Below are positions 1 through 9,034 of a DNA stretch of 14,399 bases, one piece after another. Each line of letters opens with the position of its first letter. The first letter of the stretch is position 1. The notes under the pieces were generated by a model. It was not told the origin of the DNA and ran no database searches. It saw nothing but the letters and a program-made list of their open reading frames with translations. The stretch spans positions 1 to 14,399 of the forward strand of contig NW_003137327.1 in the NCBI RefSeq assembly GCF_000003605.2, written 5' to 3'. Source of the DNA: Saccoglossus kowalevskii. Its lineage: Eukaryota > Hemichordata > Enteropneusta > Harrimaniidae. The position numbers and the translations under genes are program-made.

Positions 1-209
1 CAAAGTGGGTAGAGTAACGTGAAAAGTTTGTAAAATTGTGTGCAAAATGGGTAGAGTAACGTGAAAAGTTTGTAAAATTGTGTGCAAAGTGGGTAGAGTA
101 ACGTGAAAAGTTTGTAAAATTATGTACAAAGTGGGTAGAGTAACGTGAAATGTTTGTAAAATTGTGTGCAAAGTGGGTAGAGTAACGTGAAAAGTCTGTA
201 AAGTGTGCA
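1..209. repeat. 42-bp tandem array (minisatellite), truncated by the window edge
   Basis: Five units start at 1, 43, 85, 127 and 169. The first four are exactly 42 bp and nearly identical; the fifth loses a few bases near its end. Each unit holds a GTAGAGTAAC core and an AAAAGTTTGTAAAATTG half. The two 21-bp halves match at about 13 of 21 positions, so the unit looks like an old dimer of a 21-bp monomer. The array starts at base 1, so its true length is unknown. No open frame or RNA gene is seen. Confidence 0.95.
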
Positions 210-470
210 ATATTGTTAAGTTTACAAGGAAAGCCGTGAATTGCGTGTAAAGCAGGTAAAGTATTCAAAATCAGGAGAATTGTAGGCAGAGTTAATAAGG
301 AAACGTGGACTATATAAAAAGGTCTTTGTAAATTTGGTAAAATAAAGTGAAAAATCAGTAAAGTTGTATGTCTATTTGGTAAAGTAACATAAAAAGTCTG
401 TCAAATGGTGTGTATATTCTGTATCTTTACGTGAAATGTCTGTAAAGTTGTGTGCAAGGTTTTCTAAATT
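210..470. repeat. Degenerate continuation of the 42-bp array
   Basis: The motifs GGTAAAGTAAC, AAAAAGTCTGT and GTGAAATGTCTGTAAAGTTGTGTGC recur in diverged form (for example near 378-415 and 430-460). They fit the same unit with substitutions and indels. Divergence rises with distance from the clean array, which is typical of a satellite edge. The right end is approximate. Confidence 0.65.
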
Positions 471-782
471 TATGTGTCCTAAACTACATGTTTTTGTACA
501 ATGTGCAAGGTTCGTAATTCAGCATGTATAGTTTAGTGGTTGACTGACAAAATATCTTATCACGTGACAATAAAATTGGAATACACCTGCGCAAAATGAT
601 GCACCTTAACATAGAACTATAATTCTACAGCGTTAAAAAATAGGTGGAATGAACACTACATCTTCTTTCTTAATGAAGCACTGGTTAAGGCAACACTTTT
701 ATGTAGATATAATTAATGTGTTGTACCAACGGTCGTTATGAGTTAGATATGTAAATTTGCAATCAAAAAGTTGAGTCTAAAT
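471..782. other. Gene-free AT-rich stretch
   Basis: No coding region, RNA gene or clear repeat is visible. It contains a perfect 8-bp palindrome TCACGTGA at 560-567, an E-box-type site. No gene start is nearby, so it may be chance. Confidence 0.5.
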
Positions 783-1090
783 GTTGGCTGGAAGATCCTA
801 ACAGTTGGGTGGAAAGTAGAAAGGGTTGGCTTGAGAGTCATATATGTGAGCAAGAAAGTGTGAAAAAGTGAACGAAATGTCGAAAATGTTGGTGAAAAGT
901 AGAAAATTTGCCTCGAAAGAAATAAATTTTGGATGGAAAGTTATGAACTTTGGTGTAAATGCGATAAAAGCTGGTTGGAAAGTTGGTTGTAGGGTCGTAC
1001 AATTGAAGTGGGCTAGAAAGTCGTAAAATCTGACTGGAGAGTCGTAAATGTTAGTTGAAAGGTCGCAAATGTTCATTGTAATGTTGTAAA
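783..1090. repeat. Degenerate ~21-bp tandem repeat
   Basis: About fifteen diverged units of 20-22 bp follow the pattern TTGGAAAGTCGTAAATGT. They are clearest at 1008-1090, where AAAGTCGTAAAATC, GAGTCGTAAATGT and AAGGTCGCAAATGT follow one another. The apparent 105-residue minus-strand reading frame across this block shows a seven-residue periodicity of F/Y-rich segments, exactly what a 21-bp repeat gives in translation, so it is not a gene. The AAAGT-GTAAA core resembles half of the 42-bp unit at the left edge, suggesting common descent. Confidence 0.8.
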
Positions 1091-1324
1091 GTAAAGTTGA
1101 TTCGACAATAAACAAATTTCACGAGTCGCTGTTTTATCACACATTGAAAAAGTCACTCCTATTTAAATGTGCAAGTTACGGAAGTACCAATAATTGTTCG
1201 CCCCATTTGCGTTCTTCGATTTCATTCAAATGAACGCTTTGGACGTGGGGAAAAAGTCCGTCATCGGTAAACTGCAGTCTTCTCAACACCCATTTAAAAT
1301 GCCTGTGCTATTTCGTCTCATAAA
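1091..1324. other. Unique sequence with a strong hairpin at 1201-1250
   Basis: Non-repetitive, with no ORF of note. At 1201-1250, CCCCA pairs with TGGGG and GCGTTC pairs with GAACGC, with a further ATTT/AAAT pairing in the loop. It fits no RNA family I recognise. Confidence 0.5.
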
Positions 1325-1813
1325 TTATATACTTTTTTTATAACGTATATGCTCTACTATAGAATAAATATTATATGTACTTATTCATAACGTCTATTCT
1401 CATAACCTAATAAGGTGTATATTATCTTTTAACGTGTATACTATTTTATAACGTTGCTAGATGTAACGTTATTGATGTTCTAAATGACGTAACGATTCAC
1501 AAGAACACTACAGTTACAGCGACAGAAGTTGCTATAGCAATCGGTAAACAGAAGTGAAAAGCTTCTGGTAAAGACCTGTCATCAGAGAATTTTTATCCGA
1601 CCGACCCTAATTATAGAAATATTTTATATGAATAAAACTTCTTTGGAGTGTACAATTAATTTGTGTTATGTTGGCCATGTTGAGCCTGCAATAAGGAAAT
1701 AATAATAACGTATGACACATACATTCTTACAATCTATATAATCCTTCATAATGTGTATACTATCTTTAACGCATATACTATTTTCTGATTTGTACACTTT
1801 GTTATTATAAGTA
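1325..1813. repeat. Diverged patches of the 57-bp repeat with unique sequence between
   Basis: Around 1325-1460 and 1700-1800, motifs of the downstream 57-bp unit recur in decayed form: TAACGTGTATAC, CCTAATAAGGTGTATATTAT and AATCTATATAATCC. The intervening 1460-1700 is unique AT-rich sequence without a gene. The patches read as old array edges. Confidence 0.55.
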
Positions 1814-2269
1814 TATAATCTATTATAACGTGTATATATCCTAATAAGATGTAGAGTAACTTATAAAGTATATAATCTATTATAACGTGTATATACCCTA
1901 ATAAGATGTAGAGTAACTTATAAAGTATATAATCTATTATAACGTGTATATACCCTAATAAGATGTAGAGTAACTTATAAAGTATATAATCTATTATAAC
2001 GTGTATATACCCTAATAAGATGTAGAGTAACTTATAAAGTATATAATCTATTATAACGTGTATATATTCTAATAAGATGTAGAGTAACTTATAAAGTATA
2101 TAATCTATTATAACGTGTATATATCCTAATAAGATATAGAGTAACTTATAAAGTATATAATCTATTATAACGTGTATATACCCTAATAAGATGTAGAGTA
2201 ACTTATAAAGTATATAATCTATTATAACGTGTATATATCCTAATAAGATGTAGAGTAACTTATAAAGTA
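1814..2269. repeat. 57-bp tandem array, eight copies
   Basis: Eight exact-length 57-bp units start at 1814, 1871, 1928, 1985, 2042, 2099, 2156 and 2213. A ninth copy breaks off just after 2270. Units are nearly identical and differ mainly at one short site (ATATCC, ATACCC or ATATTC) plus an AGATATAGA variant in copy 6. The unit is AT-rich and includes TATTATAACGTGTATA and GTAGAGTAAC. The near identity implies recent amplification or homogenisation. There are no spacers, so it is not a CRISPR array. Confidence 0.97.
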
Positions 2270-2311
2270 TATATTATAGTATGATCAATGGCTCACGTAT
2301 TGATTTTGTGT

Positions 2312-2538
2312 TTAACCTTTTCACCACCAGACTTTCGCGCCAAATTTTTTCAGCACTTTTCTCTTGTATTCTTTAATATTTCTGAAAATGAACTCTAATT
2401 TTGGAGCCAACAGACAAAAAGTAAGTAAATTCTACCTAAGAAAGTTGTCCCCAATCTTCTGAAGGAAAGTGCAATCTATAAACGAGACTATTTTATAAAT
2501 TTATGATGAAAAGAGGGAACTGGTGGTGAAAATGTTAA
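2312..2538. mobile_element. Short non-autonomous element, piggyBac-like (TTAA-flanked MITE)
   Basis: TTAA at 2312-2315 and TTAA at 2535-2538 flank a 219-bp segment. Its ends are inverted repeats: CCTTTTCACCACCAG at 2316-2330 against the complement of 2520-2534, matching at 14 of 15 positions. A TTAA target duplication with termini starting CC followed by a T-run is known for piggyBac transposons and their MITEs. There is no coding capacity inside, so it would have been mobilised by a transposase elsewhere. The superfamily is an inference from the ends only. Confidence 0.75.
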
Positions 2539-2991
2539 AATAGTTACTCTTCATACTAATAAGTTACTTTAGTGCTGACCCGACACGTACAACGCTTTAT
2601 TAGCCCGTATTTACAACCACTTACAGAACCCTGTCATGGTTTAATTATTTTTTACTGCTGAGCACATAGCAACGCTTACTATTTTTTATTGATTCCATAG
2701 TCCACATTTACAACAACTCCTACAACTGTTTTTACGTTCGACCGAATGATCATATATCCTTAATATCTTTCAGTTGTCTAGTTCACTTTTCCGTAGCCCA
2801 GGGTTAAATGCATTTACAATCCCTTTATATTATTCAATATAGTAATCAACAATATTGGGCTTAGTCAGTTAAAACATTATTATTTTCATATGGTACGTGG
2901 GAAGCTTGGCTTGGGAAATGAATTGACATTTTTAAATATATTTAAGCAACGTTGCAGAGATATAGACTCGCAACAGTAATCAGCTGCAGTA
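2539..2991. other. Gene-free AT-rich stretch
   Basis: No supported gene. Two loosely similar blocks (around 2590-2630 and 2665-2720, each with CAACGCTT followed by CCGTATTTACAACC or CCACATTTACAAC) may be an old duplication. The far right end may contain further decayed LINE sequence. Confidence 0.35.
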
Positions 2992-3127
2992 AATGACAGC
3001 CCAAAACTTGTAACATAACCATTTTGGGCTGCGAGAGTTATTTACTTAATTTTGATAGAGCACATTTGTTAAATGTGCTTTGTAAGTTTAGAATATCAGC
3101 ACATATTTTTCACATTGAGACAGGCAC
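2992..3127 (+). pseudogene. LINE reverse-transcriptase C-terminal region, left part (decayed)
   Basis: From 2997 one frame reads through LLNFDRAHLLNVLCKFRISA and ends HIETG. The pattern K/R-F/L-R-x-S-x-H-x-L/F-x-I-E-x-G is typical of the segment just before the terminal zinc knuckle of non-LTR retrotransposon ORF2 proteins. Upstream, NDSPKLVT at 2992-3015 continues the match in a different frame, and the window's frame has stops on both sides, so at least one frameshift separates them. The sequence is then cut by an inserted MITE and resumes at about 3627. No endonuclease or catalytic palm region is present, as expected for a 5'-truncated, dead copy. Confidence 0.7.
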
Positions 3128-3626
3128 ACGGGGGTCCAACTTGTGGAAATACCTGGAACCTATGTCTGTGAAAGGGGTTTTCAAAATGACCCTAAACACG
3201 TTTTAAAAAGTCAAAATTTCGTAACCTTTTCACTGTTAGAAAGCTGAAAGATCACGCACCTTAAACTCGCACCTGATCGCGCGATATTTGAGCTCTCTAG
3301 CCCTTTAGTGTAAGCACGGGTTGGTCATATGCCGCGATCGCCCGTGATCGAGGGTCGTTAACATAGGGGGCCGGACGTTTTTCTCGTTTTTGCGATCATT
3401 GAATTTCTTAAAGCAATAAAAAACACGATAATCTCATTTAAAAAATAACCACCCTTATCACGTTGGCGGTACCGGAAAAGACACCATTTTTGTCTATTTT
3501 GACTGAAATGGTAACTCTAAACGCGTAACGCGCGTTAACGTGCTTTTCTTTAAAAAAAACACCCTTTTAACGCGTTTTCTTTCACAGACATGCGTACCAG
3601 ATCATTGTTTAATTCGGACCCCCGGG
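3128..3626. mobile_element. ~500-bp MITE inserted in the LINE tail
   Basis: The ends are inverted repeats. CGGGGGTCC at 3129-3137 pairs with GGACCCCCG at 3616-3624, and the match continues inward through CTGGNACNNATGTCTGTGAAAG, giving imperfect terminal repeats of about 45 bp. Imperfect direct repeats flank it: GACAGGCA at 3119-3126 and GACAGTCA at 3627-3634. This fits an 8-9 bp target duplication of the hAT or Mutator kind, but the superfamily is undecided. The interior is richer in CG than its surroundings (GATCGCGCGATA, ACGCGTAACGCGCGTTAACG) and encodes nothing convincing. Confidence 0.75.
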
Positions 3627-3894
3627 GACAGTCAGGAGACAAAACGTTTCTAGAAATGAACACTACTGTAATTTTTGTCGTGATATCGTTGAAGACGAGT
3701 TTCATTTCCTGTTATGCTGTCCACTTTATTCTGACATAAGGAAAACATACTTACCGGCTTATTATTATACTTACCCAGATCAAATTAAATTTTATAACTT
3801 AATGATGAAAAAAAATAATAAATATTTCCAGAGAAACATAGCATGCTATTTAATACAGGCATATAATATACGAGATATGTGTATATGCATATAA
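3627..3894 (+). pseudogene. LINE reverse-transcriptase C-terminal zinc knuckle and tail
   Basis: A frame open from 3613, with its LINE part from about 3627, ends at TAA 3892-3894. It reads C-N-F-C, then EDEFHFLLCCPLYSDIR, then a basic, aromatic-rich tail ending MCICI. The C-x2-C-x(n)-H-x4-C arrangement followed by P-x-Y-x-x-x-R is the known C-terminal signature of many animal LINE ORF2 proteins. This is the continuation of the fragment ending near 3127: without the inserted MITE and one copy of its target duplication, the two halves fall into the same frame (ETG followed by RRQNVSRNEHYC). The catalytic domain is absent, so this is a relic and not an active element. Confidence 0.8.
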
Positions 3895-4770
3895 TATATG
3901 TTGCACGAAAACATGAAATTAAACTAAACATATGTTGTTGCACCATCTTTGTCTAAATTACATATCAATAAATACACTGGTTATACCGATTGAGTTTGCA
4001 ATTGTAAACTCATTGGGTTATATACTTAATTCCGTTTACATACACTGTCAATAAATTCTTAAAATTCATGAAACAAGTTTATAAATGACCTAATAAACAA
4101 TAAAATGTGGTCAAAAGAATAACAATTGTTTTGATATCAAAACCAACCAGGATTCGGCATAATATTATCAGTAATAAATGTGAAAAAGGGATATTAATTA
4201 TAATAATAGTAAAAAATTATTACCAATGACATAGCCCCGTCTGTATTTAGCCAAATTAACACTGAAACACAAAATTATGTCTTGTCTTTGAGACGACTTT
4301 AAAGTTATGTCTGTGATATAGTTAAGGCTTCATGAAAATAAAACCAATATAGTCGTCAATTGGTCATTTGGAATCTAATTACAAAAAAAGACCAAGGCAT
4401 GCCTGAGAAACGGATGATGATATGTGTTGTGATTTGGATGGAGGTGACCAGCGGTCGGTTGAATTACATCAAAATCCTAAAATACTTAAAGAGAACATGC
4501 AACCCTTCATATCAAATTTAAACAAAATTTGTGTAAGTGCTATGAAAAACGCACAGAATACCGTCAGCCATTTTAATCGAATGACTAAACAAAATGACGT
4601 GCATCAGTAACCTGTCAATACCGATTAAATCTATAAATGAACTCTACCCGGGCATTCATAAAAATCAAATTCGTAATGATCAAATGGTGCATTTCGGTAT
4701 TTTGTGTGACAAAAATTAATTCGTTTAAAAATTAATATTCAAAAATTAATATGTTTAAATGACTCATCGA
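3895..4770. other. Gene-free AT-rich stretch, LINE 3' flank and beyond
   Basis: The first part is probably LINE 3' untranslated sequence. A hairpin at 3981-4022 pairs TTATACCGATTGAGTTT with AAACTCATTGGGTTATA around an 8-base loop, with a few mismatches. At 4711-4750, AAAAATTAAT occurs three times (4711, 4727, 4741). A 62-codon open frame near 4422-4610 has no recognisable domain and is not annotated. Confidence 0.5.
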
Positions 4771-4776
4771 TTTATT
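4771..4776 (-). terminator. Candidate polyadenylation signal for the TRIM-NHL gene
   Basis: TTTATT on the plus strand is AATAAA on the minus strand. It is the first canonical signal downstream of the TRIM-NHL stop, about 285 bases away. Assigned by position only. Confidence 0.4.
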
Positions 4777-5061
4777 CTTATCATTATGCAGAATTATAGT
4801 GAGAATAAGCTTCGAAACAATCTTCTAATATTGAACAGAGCGTACAACCACTATTATATAATCTAATAAGTCAATTTGGTTCACTCATACATCATAGTTC
4901 CTTATCTAAATCAGTGAGAAACATTTTGCTGATTTGCAAAATTCATAAATATGACTCACCACTCATTCTACCATCTTCATGGTGGACATTGACATAGACC
5001 AGTGTTACACACAACAGCAATAAATATATATTATATACAAATTATATGCTGTTATGAATGT

Positions 5062-6981
5062 TTATGAAAACACTTTAACACTATGCGAATCATCAGTCAC
5101 GATTACCTTTCCATCCATTGTAATTGCTACAGCCCTGGGGCGATCCAAGACATGACCACCACTAGCAATGTTGGTTACGAATTTCCCTTCACTATTGAAT
5201 TTCTGCAATCTATTATAATTGTACTCACATATATAAATATTATCGCTCTCATCTGTCGTTATACCCCAGGGCCAATCAATCATTTCATTTGGATATCCCC
5301 CGAATGCAAACATAAATACACCATCAGATGTGAGAACCTGGATACGACTGTTCCCTGCATCTGAGACAATTATACATCCCTTACTATTAATAGCAATGAA
5401 CTGTGGGTCTTCAAACTGACACGACCCTTCACCTTCTTCACCAACTGACCTAATATATTCGTAATCTGACATTTTATATAATCGTATACAGTGCGCACTG
5501 CTATCAACCACATATACAATACCATTGTTATGGTTGATAGCTATTCCATATGGATTATGTAATTCTTTCCTGCCAAAGCACTTTATAACCTTTCCATATT
5601 GATTGCATACAATCACCTGGTTGTTACCTACACTGAATCCCCAAGTCCCATCTGTAATGAAGTATTTATTGTCTGCCGATATTGCTACATCTATGGGTCG
5701 GACGGGTTTGCTATATCCAGTGAAATTTATCTGTGACTTTGGTCTTCCATATATATCTATAATCTGAACTCTCTCATTCATATTATCAGCCACTACAATG
5801 TCATTACTTTGATCGATGCTCATTCCAAGTGGTAGATCAAACTTTCCTGGTTTCGTGCCTCGTTCCCCTATAGTTCTCTCTAATACCATTGGTGCGGCTA
5901 ATCGATTTGATGGCCCTCGTGTTTGGCGGAGTGAATCTACCTCTATATTGTGAAATGCTCCCAGCATTCCTTGCAATGTGACGTCACCAGCATAAAACGT
6001 CGGAAGTGCGTTATAGTTATTCCACGTTGTTTCAAGTGACGTCATAGTTTCCAGTTGATTTGTTGTTTCTTTACCAGTTTTCACCGGCTGTGTAGCACTG
6101 CTATATTGTAATAAATTATTTAATAATATGATTGTACTTGTCAGTAGTTCCTCAGTTGTTTGAATCTGGTGCATTTTCCTCTTGATCTCGTTATTCATTT
6201 TATTATAATCGTTTTCTAATTTTCTCAAGTGACTAGTTTCTTCTTGTTTTATTATTTTGCTCAATTTCGCAATTGTTTCTTGTGAATGTTTCTTTATCTG
6301 CTGTTTTCGTTCCAAGTATTGTTTAGCTATTTCTTCGGATTGTTTTGTGGCGCTTTCTTTGCTTTGTTTTGCTTCGTTTCGTTTTGCTTCCAAACGTTCG
6401 ATGTGATAAGTTGCCATCTCACAAAATGTATCCGAGACCTCCTGCATGTCGTATGCACCACGATCTGCGTCACGTTGACCCAATCCTACGCACAAATGAC
6501 ATTTATTGGGGAAAATGTCGATCAATCTTTCTCTGTTAGCTTTTGATTTGTCTCGTAATTTGTCCTCGTTAAATATCTTAAGAGTCACAATTCGATGATT
6601 TCGACTAACTGAGGATTTAATGTGAGCTTCAGCGCACAATGTACAGCAATTCATAGCACAATCTACACACCTGTTTATTGATAGATTTTCTTGACAACCA
6701 TGGCATGGTCCAACATCTCGCTGCATTTCTTGTTCTTCTATCACGTCTAAGGCAGACTGTATAATCATACTCGGCGGGAATTGTTGAATGTCACTCACAG
6801 AATGATGTTTCCCGCAGTTGGGACATTTAATCACACCACACAGTCCCTTTAACTTCACTAAACACAGCTCACAGAACGAATGGTGACATGGTAACATCTT
6901 TGGGTTCTTATAACGTTCCAAACAAACATGGCATTTCAGTAGGCCTTCGTCAATCCTATTATCAAACTTTCCCGCTGCCAT
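5062..6981 (-). CDS. TRIM-NHL protein (RING, B-box, coiled coil, six NHL repeats); candidate E3 ubiquitin ligase
   Basis: This 639-residue intronless gene has the TRIM32-like order of domains. A C3HC4 RING lies at residues 17-56 (C17, C20, C32, H34, C37, C40, C53, C56). A B-box follows at 93-129 (C93, C96, C105, C108, C113, C116, H120, H129). A Lys/Glu/Gln-rich coiled coil covers about 190-290. Six NHL repeats start near 381, 425, 474, 523, 568 and 612 and end at the C-terminus, enough for one six-bladed propeller. There is no filamin domain, unlike TRIM2/3/71. In this family the RING recruits an E2 enzyme and the propeller binds protein or RNA; the target here is unknown. The start has A at -3, G at +4 and an in-frame TGA nine bases upstream. 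All zinc ligands are present, so it looks intact. Orthology to a named TRIM is not claimed, because intronless copies are numerous in marine invertebrates. Confidence 0.95.
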   Translation of the reverse strand: MAAGKFDNRIDEGLLKCHVCLERYKNPKMLPCHHSFCELCLVKLKGLCGVIKCPNCGKHHSVSDIQQFPPSMIIQSALDVIEEQEMQRDVGPCHGCQENLSINRCVDCAMNCCTLCAEAHIKSSVSRNHRIVTLKIFNEDKLRDKSKANRERLIDIFPNKCHLCVGLGQRDADRGAYDMQEVSDTFCEMATYHIERLEAKRNEAKQSKESATKQSEEIAKQYLERKQQIKKHSQETIAKLSKIIKQEETSHLRKLENDYNKMNNEIKRKMHQIQTTEELLTSTIILLNNLLQYSSATQPVKTGKETTNQLETMTSLETTWNNYNALPTFYAGDVTLQGMLGAFHNIEVDSLRQTRGPSNRLAAPMVLERTIGERGTKPGKFDLPLGMSIDQSNDIVVADNMNERVQIIDIYGRPKSQINFTGYSKPVRPIDVAISADNKYFITDGTWGFSVGNNQVIVCNQYGKVIKCFGRKELHNPYGIAINHNNGIVYVVDSSAHCIRLYKMSDYEYIRSVGEEGEGSCQFEDPQFIAINSKGCIIVSDAGNSRIQVLTSDGVFMFAFGGYPNEMIDWPWGITTDESDNIYICEYNYNRLQKFNSEGKFVTNIASGGHVLDRPRAVAITMDGKVIVTDDSHSVKVFS

Positions 6982-7139
6982 TATTGTTCACAGAGCGTTC
7001 TTTTTAACACCGAACAGGAAAAGGTTGACGGTATGGTTTGTAATATGTAGAATGAATGAGATAATTGCGGAAATCGTCAAGGTCATTATAAATAATAGTG
7101 AAATACTTCCTCATTTCGGAAAACCGTCGATTGAGGGTA
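6982..7139. other. 5' flank of the TRIM-NHL gene
   Basis: This short stretch must hold at least part of the TRIM-NHL 5' untranslated region. An in-frame TGA (minus strand) sits at 6988-6990 and no other ATG is near the start. No TATA box or other clear promoter element was recognised. Confidence 0.4.
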
Positions 7140-7315
7140 GCCATTCGAATGGTACGAAAGGGAAAGACTTCCTTCTGAACTCTAACCTAACTTTCCAACG
7201 GCCCAATTCAATTGCATATGCACATCTAAATAACTATGTATACGTTTCCTCAAGAGGGACATATAATTAAATCAGAGGGCTGTAAGAGGGTTAGAGTTTT
7301 TAGAGTTAGAGTCCT
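7140..7315. repeat. Imperfect foldback element related to the one in VPS33A intron 1
   Basis: GAACTCTAACCTAAC and CCCAATTCAATTGCATATGC on the left recur, inverted and diverged, as GAGGGTTAGAGTTTTTAGAG and GTTAGAGTCC on the right. The CTAACCCT plus CAATTCAATTG plus ATATGC combination also occurs in the foldback at 13748-13951, suggesting one family. Small open frames overlapping it are treated as chance. Boundaries are approximate. Confidence 0.45.
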
Positions 7316-9034
7316 TTTCTTCCATGAAAACCGTGAATATGTAGTCTACATACTAATTTTCTATTTTTTTTGTGCTCGACTTTTTGTTCATTTGTTTCTT
7401 TATTTTTCATCTACTTTATCTATACTATAATTTATCGATAAATCGGATGACTTCGGTTATTAAATCAAAATTCTTTTTTATTTCTAAATTGCACAAATCT
7501 GATTAAAATCCGATGTAGGTATGATGCCCCAATTTCTTTTTATGATCCTTTATATAATATTTATTTGTATTTTGTTTGAATATATTGATTTTTTGGGTTT
7601 TACTTGCCGTTTATCAGTTTTTAGAAAATCGTCTCTATCCTAGTTTGAGGCGACTGGGCTTGATGATTAATGTCACGTAGTAATGAGTTGCATGAAGTAC
7701 GCCCCCTAGAGACCAAAATGCAAACATTACTTACTAGTATCTTTCGAAGACATAAAACACCATGACTGGTACACAAATTAGACATAATTTAATTGGTAAT
7801 TACATACAATATACAACATTCAGGAAAAAATACATTTTGATAAAATTTGAAATTCCTTTCATAATACCGGTAAATACCATGTCCAAATATTAAGCCTTCT
7901 TGCTGAATAATAATACATAATAATGAATAATGAAACCAACACAATTTTGCCTTATATCAGGCATGGAAATAAACTGATCATGAAAACTGTCCCCCTATCA
8001 ACTTTCCACAGAACATTGCAATATCTCAGTGGAGTTTGTTACGACTTTGCATTCAACTTTAGGAAACTTGCATATTGAAAGTACCACTATGTTTTATTGG
8101 GGTGTTTGATTTGAAATTAAATTGTAGCTTGTGATCACAGTTATTCATCGTGTTTAAGTGTAGAATGCTCTAATGCAAATATTCACCATTTTAGTAATAT
8201 TTTCATGTAATATTTTGCTTGAAATATGGTTGAAAATGTGGTTCACAGAAAAATATCGCCACCAAAATAGCACCATCTGTAATGCAATTCAGCATAGAAC
8301 AGATCTCTTAAACATTTGATATACGTCTCACAATAATAATTTTATAACCATAACTTGAATTTTCATTCTCAACATAATACAATAAGTAAAATGAAAAAAT
8401 AAATGTGTATTCTGATGATTTTGACCATCCAGCCCTTATTGTTGTAATGGTTGTGTCCAGGTGCAAATTTCCGAAGTCAAAACAAACATGCCAAGAATGT
8501 TCTTGATAGCAAGGTAGTGGTTTTCATGATTAGTTATTTCAGCACTCACTGTAATATGTATTGTACAGCTATTCATATGAATTATCACATGACATTATCA
8601 GAATGCCATTGCAATTAGTTATAACCTTGGTTTAATATATTTATTTTACTAAATAAAATTCCACAGTATGGGTAGGTATCTGAAAATAACACAGCATGTA
8701 GTTTACCAAAACTGTATTGTATAAAGTTTATATGCCCATCTAACTCCGACATAATAGATCAAATGCAACTAATAATATATCAATCATGTTATATTAACAT
8801 CGTATGATATCTTTGCATTTTAAAAAAACTTATAATTTAGCTAAAAAAGGCTGATTTCTGACCAAGAAAGAGTCCTGGCAACGTCAAATAGTCATAATAT
8901 AACTCATTGTTACCGTGGACCACTTTATTTTAGACCTAAAATTTATTTTGAAGGAAAAAACACAATTTGAGTTGAAACATTATCTACTTCCATTGATTTT
9001 ATATCAAATGTCATTCAAACGATAAGAAAAATGT
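7316..9034. other. Long gene-free AT-rich intergenic DNA
   Basis: No coding region, RNA gene or clear repeat could be supported in about 1.7 kb. A perfect 14-bp palindrome ATTTATCGATAAAT is at 7430-7443. The right part may include 3' untranslated sequence of the zinc-finger gene if transcription runs past the transposon mosaic. Confidence 0.5.

Noticed and set aside
560-567. TCACGTGA as a lysosomal-gene (CLEAR) control site for VPS33A
   Set aside because: It is over 12 kb from VPS33A with two genes in between; no such site was seen next to the VPS33A start.
798-1115. 105-codon minus-strand open frame rich in F and Y
   Set aside because: It lies on the degenerate 21-bp repeat and shows a seven-residue periodicity, so it is a translation of repeat DNA.
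1-2269. Regular arrays considered as CRISPR
   Set aside because: Units are directly adjacent with no unique spacers, there are no cas genes, and the DNA is animal-like.
3131-3206. Extension of the LINE frame past 3127 as coding
   Set aside because: This part lies inside the MITE terminal repeat; the family match stops at the insertion point.
4422-4610. 62-codon plus-strand open frame
   Set aside because: No domain, no splice context and no family resemblance; compatible with chance.
7025-7430. Two overlapping open frames of 64-81 codons
   Set aside because: They overlap a foldback repeat and low-complexity T-rich DNA, with no recognisable features.
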